64,000 bases of DNA from Lachnospiraceae bacterium (GTDB lineage Bacteria; Bacillota; Clostridia; Lachnospirales; Lachnospiraceae). Below the pieces are notes generated by a model. The model was given only the letters and a program-made list of their open reading frames with translations. It did no database searches and was not told the DNA's origin. A program made the position numbers and the translations under genes. The DNA lies in assembly GCA_017433725.1 (NCBI GenBank), contig JAFRGQ010000083.1, forward strand, positions 1 through 64,000. Reading direction: 5' to 3'. Each line of letters opens with the position of its first letter. Positions within the stretch are counted from its first letter, which is position 1. This document shows, in pieces, positions 16,529 to 24,842 of this stretch.

Positions 16529-18862
16529 TTGGAAAACAATTCAACAGTTAAGACAATGCCGGCGGTGGCGCTGAGAGGCACCAGCATTCTGCCGGGGATG
16601 ATTGTTCACTTTGATATCAGCCGGAAGGTCTCATCAGCGTCGATCGACAGAGCGATGCTGCTCGATGAGAAGATATTTCTTATCACACAGAGAGACCCGC
16701 ACGTTGAGAATCCCGAGATCGATGATCTCTGGAATGTCGGAACGATTTCAAGGATCAAGCAGGTCGTGAGACTCCCCAAGAACATGATCAGAGTCCTGGT
16801 CGAGGGGGAGACGAGAGCGGAGATCCTTTCATTTGAAAAAGTTGAAGATTACTCGGAGGCGGTCATAAACATACCCGCCGAAGAACCGCAGGAAATGTAT
16901 CCCGAGTCGCTGCGCGAAGCGATGATGCGGAATATCCGCCAGCTTCTTCGCGGCTACATGGAGGAGAATAACAATATCAGCCGTGATCTTGCAAGTCAGA
17001 TCATGGAGGCGACCGATATCAGCAAAATGATGGATCAGGTCGCCATCAATCTGCCGCTTTCTTACGAACAGAGACAGCAGATCCTCGAGGCTGTCACGCT
17101 GATCGAGCGCTATGACGCCATCGGTGTCCTGCTTACGAATGAGACGGACATTTATCGCATTCGACGCGAGCTCCAGGACAAAGTCCGTGAGCGTGTTGAC
17201 AAGAATCAGAGAGAATATATTCTTCGCGAGCAGATGAAGGTCATCCGCGAAGAACTGGGAGAAGATACGACGCTCTCCGATATCGACCGATTCAAGGAGG
17301 GCGTGGACAAGCTCAAGGCAAGTAAGGAAGTCAAGGAGAGAATTCTCGAGGAGATCCGCCGTTTCCAGAATCTTCCCGGACAGTCGCCGGAAAGCGCGGT
17401 CACAAGAGGCTATATCGAGACGCTTCTGGCCATGCCATGGGACAAGGCGAGCCGTGACCGCAAAGATTTAAAGCGCGCGAAAGATATACTGGAACGCGAC
17501 CATTACGGACTTGAGAAAGTTAAGGAACGCATTCTGGAATTTCTGGCTGTCCGGCAGCTGACGGGTAAGGGCGAAGGTCCGATTCTCTGTCTCGTGGGAC
17601 CGCCCGGAACAGGCAAGACATCCATAGGAAGATCGATCGCGGAAGCGCTCGGCAAAAAATATATCCGCATGTCGCTCGGCGGCGTGCGTGACGAAGCAGA
17701 GATCCGCGGCCATCGCCGCACGTATGTCGGAGCTCTGCCGGGCCGGATTGCGAGCGGCATGAAAAAGGCGGGCGTCAAGAATCCGCTGATCATGCTGGAC
17801 GAGATCGATAAGGTCAGCAGCGACTACAAGGGAGATACGGCTTCGGCACTTCTCGAAGTCCTGGATTCCGAACAGAACAGTCATTTCGAGGACCATTATA
17901 TTGAGATCCCGCTTGACCTGTCTGAGGTGCTTTTTATCGCAACGGCAAATGACGCCAACACGATCCCCCGTCCGCTCCTTGACCGTATGGAAGTCATCGA
18001 AATCACTTCCTACACGGAGAACGAGAAGTTCCATATTGCGAAGGATCATCTGATTCCGAAGCAGATCAAGGCCAACGGTCTCAAAGAGCGTCAGCTCATA
18101 ATCAGCGACGGCGCAATCAGCGATATGATCACCAGGTACACACGCGAGGCCGGTGTGAGGTCGCTTGAGAGGCAGATCGCGGGCATTTGCAGAAAGGCAG
18201 CCCGTAAGGTCCTTGAGGAGAAGCAAAAACAGGTGGATGTCACGGAGGAAAATCTGAAGGATTTCCTCGGCAATGAAAAGTATACGGTCGATCCCGCAAA
18301 TGATACCGATGAGATCGGCATCGTCCGCGGCCTCGCATGGACCGCGGTCGGCGGCGTCACCCTGCAGGTCGAGGTAAATCTGATGCCTGGTAAAGGGGAG
18401 TTCAACCTTACCGGACAGCTCGGCAATGTCATGAAGGAATCTGCACAGGCGGGAATAAGCTATATCCGTTCGGTTGCAGAAAACTATGAAATTCCGGCTG
18501 ATTTCTTCCAGCAGAATGATATTCATATCCACATCCCCGAGGGAGCAGTACCGAAGGACGGTCCTTCTGCAGGCGTCACAATGGCAACAGCTATGATGTC
18601 AGCCATCACAAAGCGCCCGGTGCGCTGCGATGTTGCAATGACAGGTGAAATCACACTTCGCGGACGAGTTCTTCCGATCGGAGGTCTCAAGGAGAAACTG
18701 CTTGCAGCAAAGAAGGCGGGGATTCGGAAGGTGCTTGTTCCGGAGAAGAACAGGAATGATATGGTAGATATCTCCGAGGAGATTACGGACGGTCTTGAGA
18801 TCGTGTATGTCTCTTCAATGGACCAGGTGCTGCAGGAGAGTCTCAGACAGGAAGAAGCCTGA
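16529..18862 (+). CDS. lon: ATP-dependent protease Lon
   Basis: A 777-residue Lon protease with the three standard parts: an N-terminal substrate domain (residues 1-200), a AAA+ module with Walker A GPPGTGKT and Walker B PLIMLDEIDKV, and a C-terminal protease domain with the Ser of PKDGPSAG and the Lys of GGLKEKLLAAKKAG. Start: TTG at 16529, eight bases after CAGGAG; the first in-frame ATG (16556) has no such site. The gene precedes ysxC by 17 bases, the usual lon-ysxC order of Firmicutes. Confidence 0.97.
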   Translation: MENNSTVKTMPAVALRGTSILPGMIVHFDISRKVSSASIDRAMLLDEKIFLITQRDPHVENPEIDDLWNVGTISRIKQVVRLPKNMIRVLVEGETRAEILSFEKVEDYSEAVINIPAEEPQEMYPESLREAMMRNIRQLLRGYMEENNNISRDLASQIMEATDISKMMDQVAINLPLSYEQRQQILEAVTLIERYDAIGVLLTNETDIYRIRRELQDKVRERVDKNQREYILREQMKVIREELGEDTTLSDIDRFKEGVDKLKASKEVKERILEEIRRFQNLPGQSPESAVTRGYIETLLAMPWDKASRDRKDLKRAKDILERDHYGLEKVKERILEFLAVRQLTGKGEGPILCLVGPPGTGKTSIGRSIAEALGKKYIRMSLGGVRDEAEIRGHRRTYVGALPGRIASGMKKAGVKNPLIMLDEIDKVSSDYKGDTASALLEVLDSEQNSHFEDHYIEIPLDLSEVLFIATANDANTIPRPLLDRMEVIEITSYTENEKFHIAKDHLIPKQIKANGLKERQLIISDGAISDMITRYTREAGVRSLERQIAGICRKAARKVLEEKQKQVDVTEENLKDFLGNEKYTVDPANDTDEIGIVRGLAWTAVGGVTLQVEVNLMPGKGEFNLTGQLGNVMKESAQAGISYIRSVAENYEIPADFFQQNDIHIHIPEGAVPKDGPSAGVTMATAMMSAITKRPVRCDVAMTGEITLRGRVLPIGGLKEKLLAAKKAGIRKVLVPEKNRNDMVDISEEITDGLEIVYVSSMDQVLQESLRQEEA

Positions 18863-18879
18863 TTGAAACGGAGTGCAAC

Positions 18880-19557
18880 ATGATTAAAATTCGAAACGTG
18901 AACCTGGAAACCGTCTGCGGAATCACCAGCAAGATTCCGCAGAAGGAAAAAATCGAGGTGGCATTTGCGGGCAAATCCAATGTCGGCAAAAGCTCTCTGA
19001 TCAACAGTCTGGTCATGCGTAAAGCTCTTGCCCGCACGTCCAGTCAACCGGGAAAGACACAGACAATCAACTATTACAGGGTGAATGAAGGGACTCCGAT
19101 CGAGGATACGAGATTGGAGGAACCGTTCGCACCGGACTGTTATCTGGTCGACCTGCCCGGCTACGGTTATGCCAATGCGGGCGTGGAGATCAAGGCAAAA
19201 TGGGGCCGCATGATAGAAAACTATCTGCAGACATCGGAAAAGCTGCGCACCGTGTTCCTGCTCGTCGATATCCGACATGCACCGTCGGGAAATGATAAGA
19301 TGATGCATGACTGGATCGTTGCGAACGGGATGGAGCCGGTCATCATCGCCACAAAGAAGGATAAGCTGAAAAAATCCCAGATCCAGAAGGCGCTGAAAGT
19401 CATCCGCACGGATCTTAAGGTGAAACCGGGAACGCCGGTCATCGCATTTTCCGCAGAGACGAAGGAAGGCCGTGAGGAAATCTGGAAACTGATCCTGGAT
19501 ATGGCCAATGCGGAGATTCCGGAACTTATAGATGAGGAGACGGCAGAGGAGAGCTGA
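18880..19557 (+). CDS. ysxC: Ribosome biogenesis GTP-binding protein YsxC/EngB
   Basis: A 225-residue TRAFAC GTPase for late assembly of the large ribosomal subunit. G1 is [10 protein letters not shown], the G2 region is [17 protein letters not shown]3 is DLPGYGYA, and G4 is ATKKDKL. The length is slightly above average because of an acidic C-terminal tail. Start: ATG 18880 with a GGAG site. It ends 19 bases before ecfA1. Confidence 0.96.
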   Translation: MIKIRNVNLETVCGITSKIPQKEKIEVAFAGKSNVGKSSLINSLVMRKALARTSSQPGKTQTINYYRVNEGTPIEDTRLEEPFAPDCYLVDLPGYGYANAGVEIKAKWGRMIENYLQTSEKLRTVFLLVDIRHAPSGNDKMMHDWIVANGMEPVIIATKKDKLKKSQIQKALKVIRTDLKVKPGTPVIAFSAETKEGREEIWKLILDMANAEIPELIDEETAEES

Positions 19558-19576
19558 ATCTTTCAAAGGAGACAAA

Positions 19577-20545
19577 ATGGGAATTATCAAGTCGGTAAAG
19601 CTTGCATTTGATTATCTGAAATACGGTGAGGATGAGAGCGACGTTCAGAAGGTGCGGGCGATTGATGATGTCACGATTGACATCGAAAAAGGAGATTTCA
19701 TCGCGATCCTCGGACATAACGGATCCGGAAAATCCACACTCGCCAAGCACATGAACGCGCTACTCCTCCCGACCGAGGGGACTATGTGGGTCGACGGGAT
19801 CGACACCGCCAAGGAGCCTGAGCTCTGGAAAGTCCGCCAGAAGGCAGGTATGGTCTTTCAAAATCCGGATAACCAGATCATCGGATCGATCGTCGAGGAG
19901 GATGTCGGATTCGGCCCTGAAAATATGGGCGTTCCGACAGATGAAATCTGGACGAGAGTGGAGGAATCCCTGACAAAGGTCGGTATGATCAAGCACCGGG
20001 ACAAATCCCCGAACCGCCTTTCCGGCGGTCAGAAGCAGCGCGTGGCGATTGCAGGCGTCGTGGCCATGAGACCGGATTGTATCGTGCTGGATGAGCCGAC
20101 CGCCATGCTTGATCCGAACGGACGGCAGGAGGTCCTCCGGACAGTCAGTGAATTGAATGAGAAGGAAAATGTAACTGTCATCCTGATCACCCACTACATG
20201 GAGGAAGTCATCCATGCGGACCATGTCTTCGTCATGGATTCAGGCCATGTTGTTATGCAGGGAACGCCGAGGGAGATCTTTTCGCAGGTCGACCGCCTGA
20301 AAAAGCTGCATCTCGATGTGCCGCAGGTGACGGAACTGGCTTATGAACTGAAGAAATCCGGTATAGATCTTCCGGATGGAATCCTCACGAAGGAAGAACT
20401 GGTGGAAGAACTACTGCGGGTCTCTGAGAAAATGAAATCAAAACCGCAGAGCAAAGGCACGCGGAGTGAAAAGACTTCCGGCGGGAATAAGGCTTCCGGA
20501 AAAGCACGGAAAAAATCAAATGAACGGGAGGGTACTAAGAAATGA
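19577..20545 (+). CDS. ecfA1: ECF transporter ATPase EcfA1
   Basis: A 322-residue ABC ATPase of the energy-coupling module that powers vitamin and metal uptake with interchangeable S-subunits. Walker A is GHNGSGKST, the signature is [13 protein letters not shown], and Walker B is [11 protein letters not shown]. Start: ATG 19577 behind AAAGGAG, which is better than the in-frame start at 19532 inside ysxC. The last about 45 residues are an unusual Lys/Ser/Gly-rich tail ([19 protein letters not shown]). Its stop overlaps the ecfA2 start by four bases (ATGA), giving translational coupling. Confidence 0.95.
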   Translation: MGIIKSVKLAFDYLKYGEDESDVQKVRAIDDVTIDIEKGDFIAILGHNGSGKSTLAKHMNALLLPTEGTMWVDGIDTAKEPELWKVRQKAGMVFQNPDNQIIGSIVEEDVGFGPENMGVPTDEIWTRVEESLTKVGMIKHRDKSPNRLSGGQKQRVAIAGVVAMRPDCIVLDEPTAMLDPNGRQEVLRTVSELNEKENVTVILITHYMEEVIHADHVFVMDSGHVVMQGTPREIFSQVDRLKKLHLDVPQVTELAYELKKSGIDLPDGILTKEELVEELLRVSEKMKSKPQSKGTRSEKTSGGNKASGKARKKSNEREGTKK

Positions 20546-21468
20546 TTCTGGAACTTAAAAATGTATCCTTCACTTACAGCCGGGGAACGACCTACTCCGT
20601 CAAAGCCCTCGATAATATTAATCTCAGCATTGATGAAGGCCAGTTCATCGGCGTCATCGGGCATACCGGCAGCGGAAAGTCTACCCTGATCCAGCACCTG
20701 AACGGCCTCATGCAGCCGACAGAAGGGCAGGTCTTCTATGAGGGGCAGGATATCTGGGGCAGCACGAATCCGGCCGAGCAGGGCAAGAAGAAAGTATCGA
20801 AAAAGAACAGATATGACCTTCGCAGTCTTCGCACGCATGTCGGACTGGTATTCCAGTATCCGGAAAATCAGCTGTTCGAGACAGATGTTATATCGGATGT
20901 CTCATTCGGACCGAAAAATCAGGGACTCGATGAGACCGAAATCCGCCGGAGAGCCGAGGAAGCGCTTCGGCAGACAGGTGTTGCTGAGAAATTCTGGAAG
21001 GTGTCGCCTTTTGAATTATCCGGCGGACAGAAGAGACGAGTAGCCATCGCGGGCGTCCTTGCGATGAATCCGAAGGTCCTCATCCTCGATGAGCCGACAG
21101 CGGGACTTGATCCGCAGGGGCGGGATGATATTCTCGACCAGATCAAAAAGCTTCATGACGAGAGAGGTATTACGATCCTTCTCGTCTCCCACAGCATGGA
21201 AGACGTGGCCAATTACGCGGACCGCATCATCGTCGTGAACGACGGGAAAATTGCCTACGACGGAACCCCGAAAGAGGTTTTTTCGCATTACAGAGAACTT
21301 GAGCAAATGGGTCTCGCCGCTCCTCAGACCACCTACATCGTTAATGAGCTGGCTGAGAGGGGAATGGACGTCGATACGACAGCCACCACGATTACCGAGG
21401 CGAAAGAAAGCATTCTGAAAGCACTGCTGGAAAAAAGGCAGTTACGGAAGGGAGAAACCTTTGTTTAA
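20542..21468 (+). CDS. ecfA2: ECF transporter ATPase EcfA2
   Basis: A 308-residue ABC ATPase that pairs with EcfA1 on EcfT. Walker A is GHTGSGKST, the signature is [13 protein letters not shown], and Walker B is [12 protein letters not shown]. An insert rich in Lys ([13 protein letters not shown]) sits before the Q-loop, as is common in EcfA2. The start overlaps ecfA1 and the end overlaps ecfT by eight bases, so the three genes are one translational unit. Confidence 0.95.
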   Translation: MILELKNVSFTYSRGTTYSVKALDNINLSIDEGQFIGVIGHTGSGKSTLIQHLNGLMQPTEGQVFYEGQDIWGSTNPAEQGKKKVSKKNRYDLRSLRTHVGLVFQYPENQLFETDVISDVSFGPKNQGLDETEIRRRAEEALRQTGVAEKFWKVSPFELSGGQKRRVAIAGVLAMNPKVLILDEPTAGLDPQGRDDILDQIKKLHDERGITILLVSHSMEDVANYADRIIVVNDGKIAYDGTPKEVFSHYRELEQMGLAAPQTTYIVNELAERGMDVDTTATTITEAKESILKALLEKRQLRKGETFV

Positions 21469-22264
21469 AGATGTTACGATCGGCCAGTATTATCCGGCGG
21501 ATTCAATCCTCCATAAACTGGACCCCAGAGTCAAATTTTTAGGAACCGTAATCTTTATCGTATCGGTGTTCCTGGTCAGGGGATTTGCCGGCTATGCGTT
21601 CGTTACGGCTGTTCTGGTAACGCTCATAGCGCTGTCGAAAGTGCCGTTCCGCTTTATGCTGAAGGGTCTTAGGGCAATCCTGATCATTCTGTGCATAACC
21701 ATGATTTTCAATATGTTCCTGACGCCCGGTGAAGTTATCTTCCAGAAGTGGATTTTTAAGATAACCCGGGAAGGCGTGATCCAGGCTGTCCGTATGGGCG
21801 TACGTCTTGCATATCTGGTCATCGGGTCCTCCATTATGACTCTTACGACCACACCAAATCAGCTGACAGACGCGATGGAATCGCTGTTTTCACCGTTGAA
21901 AGTTGTGCATGCTCCGGTCCACGAGATCGCCATGATGATGTCGATCGCGCTGCGATTCATACCTATCCTTATGGAGGAGACGGATAAGATCATGAAGGCC
22001 CAGATAGCCAGAGGCGCTGATTTTGAGAGCGGCGGCATCGTTAAGAGGATCATGAATATGATACCTCTGCTTGTCCCGCTGTTCGTCTCCGCATTCCGCA
22101 GGGCAAACGACCTGGCTATGGCTATGGAGGCAAGGTGCTACCACGGCGGAGAGGGCAGGACGCAGATGAAGCCACTGAAATACTCCGGACGTGATATCGT
22201 TGCCTATATCCTTATTTTCGGATTTCTGGCAGCCTGCATATTCTTCCGGATAACCAGGCTTTAA
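21461..22264 (+). CDS. ecfT: ECF transporter transmembrane subunit EcfT
   Basis: A 267-residue membrane protein that couples the two Ecf ATPases to S-subunits. The N-terminus [22 protein letters not shown] is typical. There are about five to six membrane segments. The two cytoplasmic coupling motifs with Ala-Arg-Gly are visible as KAQIARGADF and MAMEARCYHGGEGR. Start: TTG at 21461 behind GGGAG, overlapping the end of ecfA2. No S-subunit gene is in the window. Confidence 0.95.
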   Translation: MFKDVTIGQYYPADSILHKLDPRVKFLGTVIFIVSVFLVRGFAGYAFVTAVLVTLIALSKVPFRFMLKGLRAILIILCITMIFNMFLTPGEVIFQKWIFKITREGVIQAVRMGVRLAYLVIGSSIMTLTTTPNQLTDAMESLFSPLKVVHAPVHEIAMMMSIALRFIPILMEETDKIMKAQIARGADFESGGIVKRIMNMIPLLVPLFVSAFRRANDLAMAMEARCYHGGEGRTQMKPLKYSGRDIVAYILIFGFLAACIFFRITRL

Positions 22265-22375
22265 TCTTTGACACAGAATTCTCGCGATTTAGGCGTGAGA
22301 TGAAAGAGTATGATGAAACTCGTCTCTGACATGTGATACATATTTGTGTCAGAGGTTAACAACGGAAATAGGAAC

Positions 22376-23137
22376 ATGAGAATAAAATTAATCGTCGCCT
22401 ATGACGGCACGAATTACAACGGCTACCAGAGCCAGGTGAACGGCATCGCCGTTCAGGATGTTCTGGAGAAAGCGATCGAAGATCTCTTCGGACAGAAGAT
22501 CCGGACGCTCGGTGCAAGCCGCACGGACACCGGAGTCCACGCCGAGGGAAATGTCGCTGTATTCGATGTGGAATCGAGAATTGAGCCTTCGAGGATCGCA
22601 TTTGCACTCAACGCAAGGCTGCCGCAGGATATACGGATCCTTGATTCCTCGCAGGTGGCGGATGATTTTCATCCGAGATTTCAGAGGACGATCAAGACGT
22701 ATCAGTACCATGTGCTGAACCGCAAATTTCCGGATCCTCTCAGCCGCAACACGGAGATGCACTTTTATTATGATCTCAATGAGAAAGCCATGCATGAGGC
22801 GGCACAGATGCTGATAGGAGAACACGATTTCGCATCTTTCGCGGCAGCAGGGTATTCCTCAAAGACTACGGTACGGGAAATCTACGATGCCCGTGTGGAG
22901 CGGAACGGCGACAGGGTCACGTTCACGATCACGGGTAACGGGTTCCTCTACAATATGGTCAGGATCATTACCGGGACACTGCTTGAAATAGGTGCCGGAA
23001 AGTATGACCCCGGCCATATGCAGACTGTTCTGGATGCAAAGAACCGCAAGGCAGCGGGACCGACGGCTATCTCGAAGGGACTCGTGCTGGTCAGGATCGA
23101 GTATCCTGACTATAAGGAATTTACACTTGAAAAGTGA
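22376..23137 (+). CDS. truA: tRNA pseudouridine(38-40) synthase TruA
   Basis: A 253-residue enzyme that isomerises uridines 38-40 in the anticodon arm of tRNAs. The catalytic Asp is in GASRTDTGVHA, and the N-terminus MRIKLIVAYDGTNYNGYQ is canonical. I chose ATG 22376, with AGGAAC just upstream, over an in-frame GTG at 22346 that adds ten non-family residues. It follows ecfT as in other clostridia, with a small hairpin (arms CTCTGAC/GTCAGAG, about 22323-22354) in between. Confidence 0.94.
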   Translation: MRIKLIVAYDGTNYNGYQSQVNGIAVQDVLEKAIEDLFGQKIRTLGASRTDTGVHAEGNVAVFDVESRIEPSRIAFALNARLPQDIRILDSSQVADDFHPRFQRTIKTYQYHVLNRKFPDPLSRNTEMHFYYDLNEKAMHEAAQMLIGEHDFASFAAAGYSSKTTVREIYDARVERNGDRVTFTITGNGFLYNMVRIITGTLLEIGAGKYDPGHMQTVLDAKNRKAAGPTAISKGLVLVRIEYPDYKEFTLEK

Positions 23138-23187
23138 GGCTTATGTGCATAGAATAGTCTTTGTACTGTGGCCGGAGGAGGGAGATT

Positions 23188-24543
23188 ATGGAAAGAGAGA
23201 ATTTTAAATCGCGTCTCGGATTCCTGCTGGTGTCCGCCGGATGTGCGATCGGTATCGGTAATGTGTGGAAGTTCCCGTTCATTACGGGTCAGAACGGCGG
23301 AGGAGTGTTCGTCCTCTTTTATCTGATCTTCCTGGTCATTATGGGCGTTCCGGTCCTCACGATGGAGCTGGCTGTCGGACGCGCAAGTCGTCAGAGTGCC
23401 GTCAAGGGCTATAAGGCACTGGAACCGGAGGGAAGCAAGTGGCATATTCACGGTTGGTTCTGCATCATCGGATGCTATCTGCTCATGATGTACTACACGA
23501 CCGTATCCGGTTGGATGTTCGATTACTTCGTAAAATTCCTTACGGGCACATTTGACGGAATGGCTTCTGAAAGTGTCGGCGATGTGTTCGGAAACATGCT
23601 CGGCAATACAAAGGAAATGGCACTTTTTATGTGCATCATGGTTGTAGCAGGCGTGTTTGTCTGCAGTATCGGAATTCAGGATGGTCTTGAGAAGATTTCC
23701 AAGTTCATGATGCTGGCCCTTATGGTCCTCATTCTGGTTCTTGCCGTTCACTCACTGAGTTTGTCCGGCGCTGCGGAAGGTATTAAATTCTACCTGCTCC
23801 CGGATTTCAGCCGTGCAGCGGATGTCGGTCTCGGAAATGTCATTACCGCGGCGATGAATCAGGCGTTCTTCACGCTGTCGCTCGGTATAGCATCGATGGA
23901 AATCTTCGGCAGTTACATGACACGAGAATTTACACTCGGCGGCGAAGCGATCCGTATCTGTGTACTCGATACATTTGTCGCGATCGTTTCCGGTCTTATC
24001 ATTTTCCCGGCATGTTTCTCATATGGCGTCGAGACAACTGCGGGACCGGCACTCATTTTCATCACGCTGCCGCAGGTATTTATCCATATGGCAGGCGGAA
24101 GGATATGGGGAACGCTGTTCTTCCTGTTCATGACATTTGCAAGCTTCTCGACCGTTATCGCGGTATTCGAGAACCTGATCGCAGCCGGTATCGACAACTT
24201 CGGCTGGAGCCGCAAGCAGTCATCTTTAATCAATCTGTTCATCCTGCTGATCGGCAGTCTGCCCTGCGTATTCGGCTACAATATCTGGAGCAACCTGCAT
24301 CTGATCGGCGGCCGCGATGTGCTGGACAGCGAGGACTTTATCGTTAGTAACCTGCTGCTCCCGATCGGCGCGATGATTTATGTCCTGTTCTGCACATCCA
24401 AGTGGGGATGGGGATTTGACAAGTATCTGCGCGAGTGCAACTACGGCGGCGGGTATAAGATGAAGAAGTGGCTGAAGCCGTACTTCATGTATGTTCTTCC
24501 GATTTTGACGCTGGTGATCCTGATACAGGGTCTGCTTGCCTGA
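23188..24543 (+). CDS. Neurotransmitter:sodium symporter family transporter
   Basis: A 451-residue membrane protein with about 11-12 membrane segments. The first helix FLLVSAGCAIGIGNVWKFPF carries the unwound Na+/substrate site of NSS proteins (LeuT-like), and QNGGGVFVLFYLIFL and ELAVGRASRQS follow as expected. Bacterial members import amino acids with sodium. Start: ATG 23188 behind GGAGGAGGG; the longer in-frame ORF lacks a site. It ends with a strong terminator. It interrupts the usual truA-rplM neighbourhood. The amino acid is unknown. Confidence 0.9.
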   Translation: MERENFKSRLGFLLVSAGCAIGIGNVWKFPFITGQNGGGVFVLFYLIFLVIMGVPVLTMELAVGRASRQSAVKGYKALEPEGSKWHIHGWFCIIGCYLLMMYYTTVSGWMFDYFVKFLTGTFDGMASESVGDVFGNMLGNTKEMALFMCIMVVAGVFVCSIGIQDGLEKISKFMMLALMVLILVLAVHSLSLSGAAEGIKFYLLPDFSRAADVGLGNVITAAMNQAFFTLSLGIASMEIFGSYMTREFTLGGEAIRICVLDTFVAIVSGLIIFPACFSYGVETTAGPALIFITLPQVFIHMAGGRIWGTLFFLFMTFASFSTVIAVFENLIAAGIDNFGWSRKQSSLINLFILLIGSLPCVFGYNIWSNLHLIGGRDVLDSEDFIVSNLLLPIGAMIYVLFCTSKWGWGFDKYLRECNYGGGYKMKKWLKPYFMYVLPILTLVILIQGLLA

Positions 24544-24613
24544 GTTATAGAAAGCATACTCACTCAAGGTTTCCGTTTCGTATCTGAGCTGCAGTCGATA
24601 TCATTGTTAATAT

Positions 24614-24642
24614 GTGGGAATATGAGTACGTATATTTCCCAC
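24614..24642. repeat. Small hairpin downstream of the symporter gene
   Basis: Arms GTGGGAA / TTCCCAC with an inner TACGTA palindrome. It lies upstream of the real terminator. Confidence 0.5.
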
Positions 24643-24658
24643 CGGATAACAGCATTAA

Positions 24659-24698
24659 CGCCGCATGCGTTTCCGTAGAGGAACGTATGCGGCTTTTT
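24659..24698 (+). terminator. Rho-independent terminator after the symporter gene
   Basis: GCCGCATGCGTTTCC and GGAACGTATGCGGC form a long stem, followed by T5. Confidence 0.9.
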
Positions 24699-24784
24699 CT
24701 GATTGTAGTCACGATGAAGAATAATAATTTGCCGGTAAGACGTTAAATTTTCAAAAAATAATATCAATTCCTCTCCATTTTTGC

Positions 24785-24790
24785 TATTAT
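24785..24790 (+). promoter_or_regulatory. Possible extended -10 promoter of the flavodiiron gene
   Basis: TGCTATTAT is an extended -10 (TG-N-TATTAT), 52 bases before the start, in an AT-rich stretch after a terminator. No good -35 is visible. Confidence 0.4.
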
Positions 24791-24842
24791 ATAAATCATA
24801 AGTGCCGAAAGAGCAGTTCGGCAAATAGCAAAGGAGGTTATT

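Noticed and set aside
17468-18532. Minus-strand 354-codon ORF opposite lon
   Set aside because: It is antisense to the ATPase and protease domains of lon, without its own signals.
18523-19590. Minus-strand 355-codon ORF opposite lon and ysxC
   Set aside because: It spans two real genes and their junction on the other strand.
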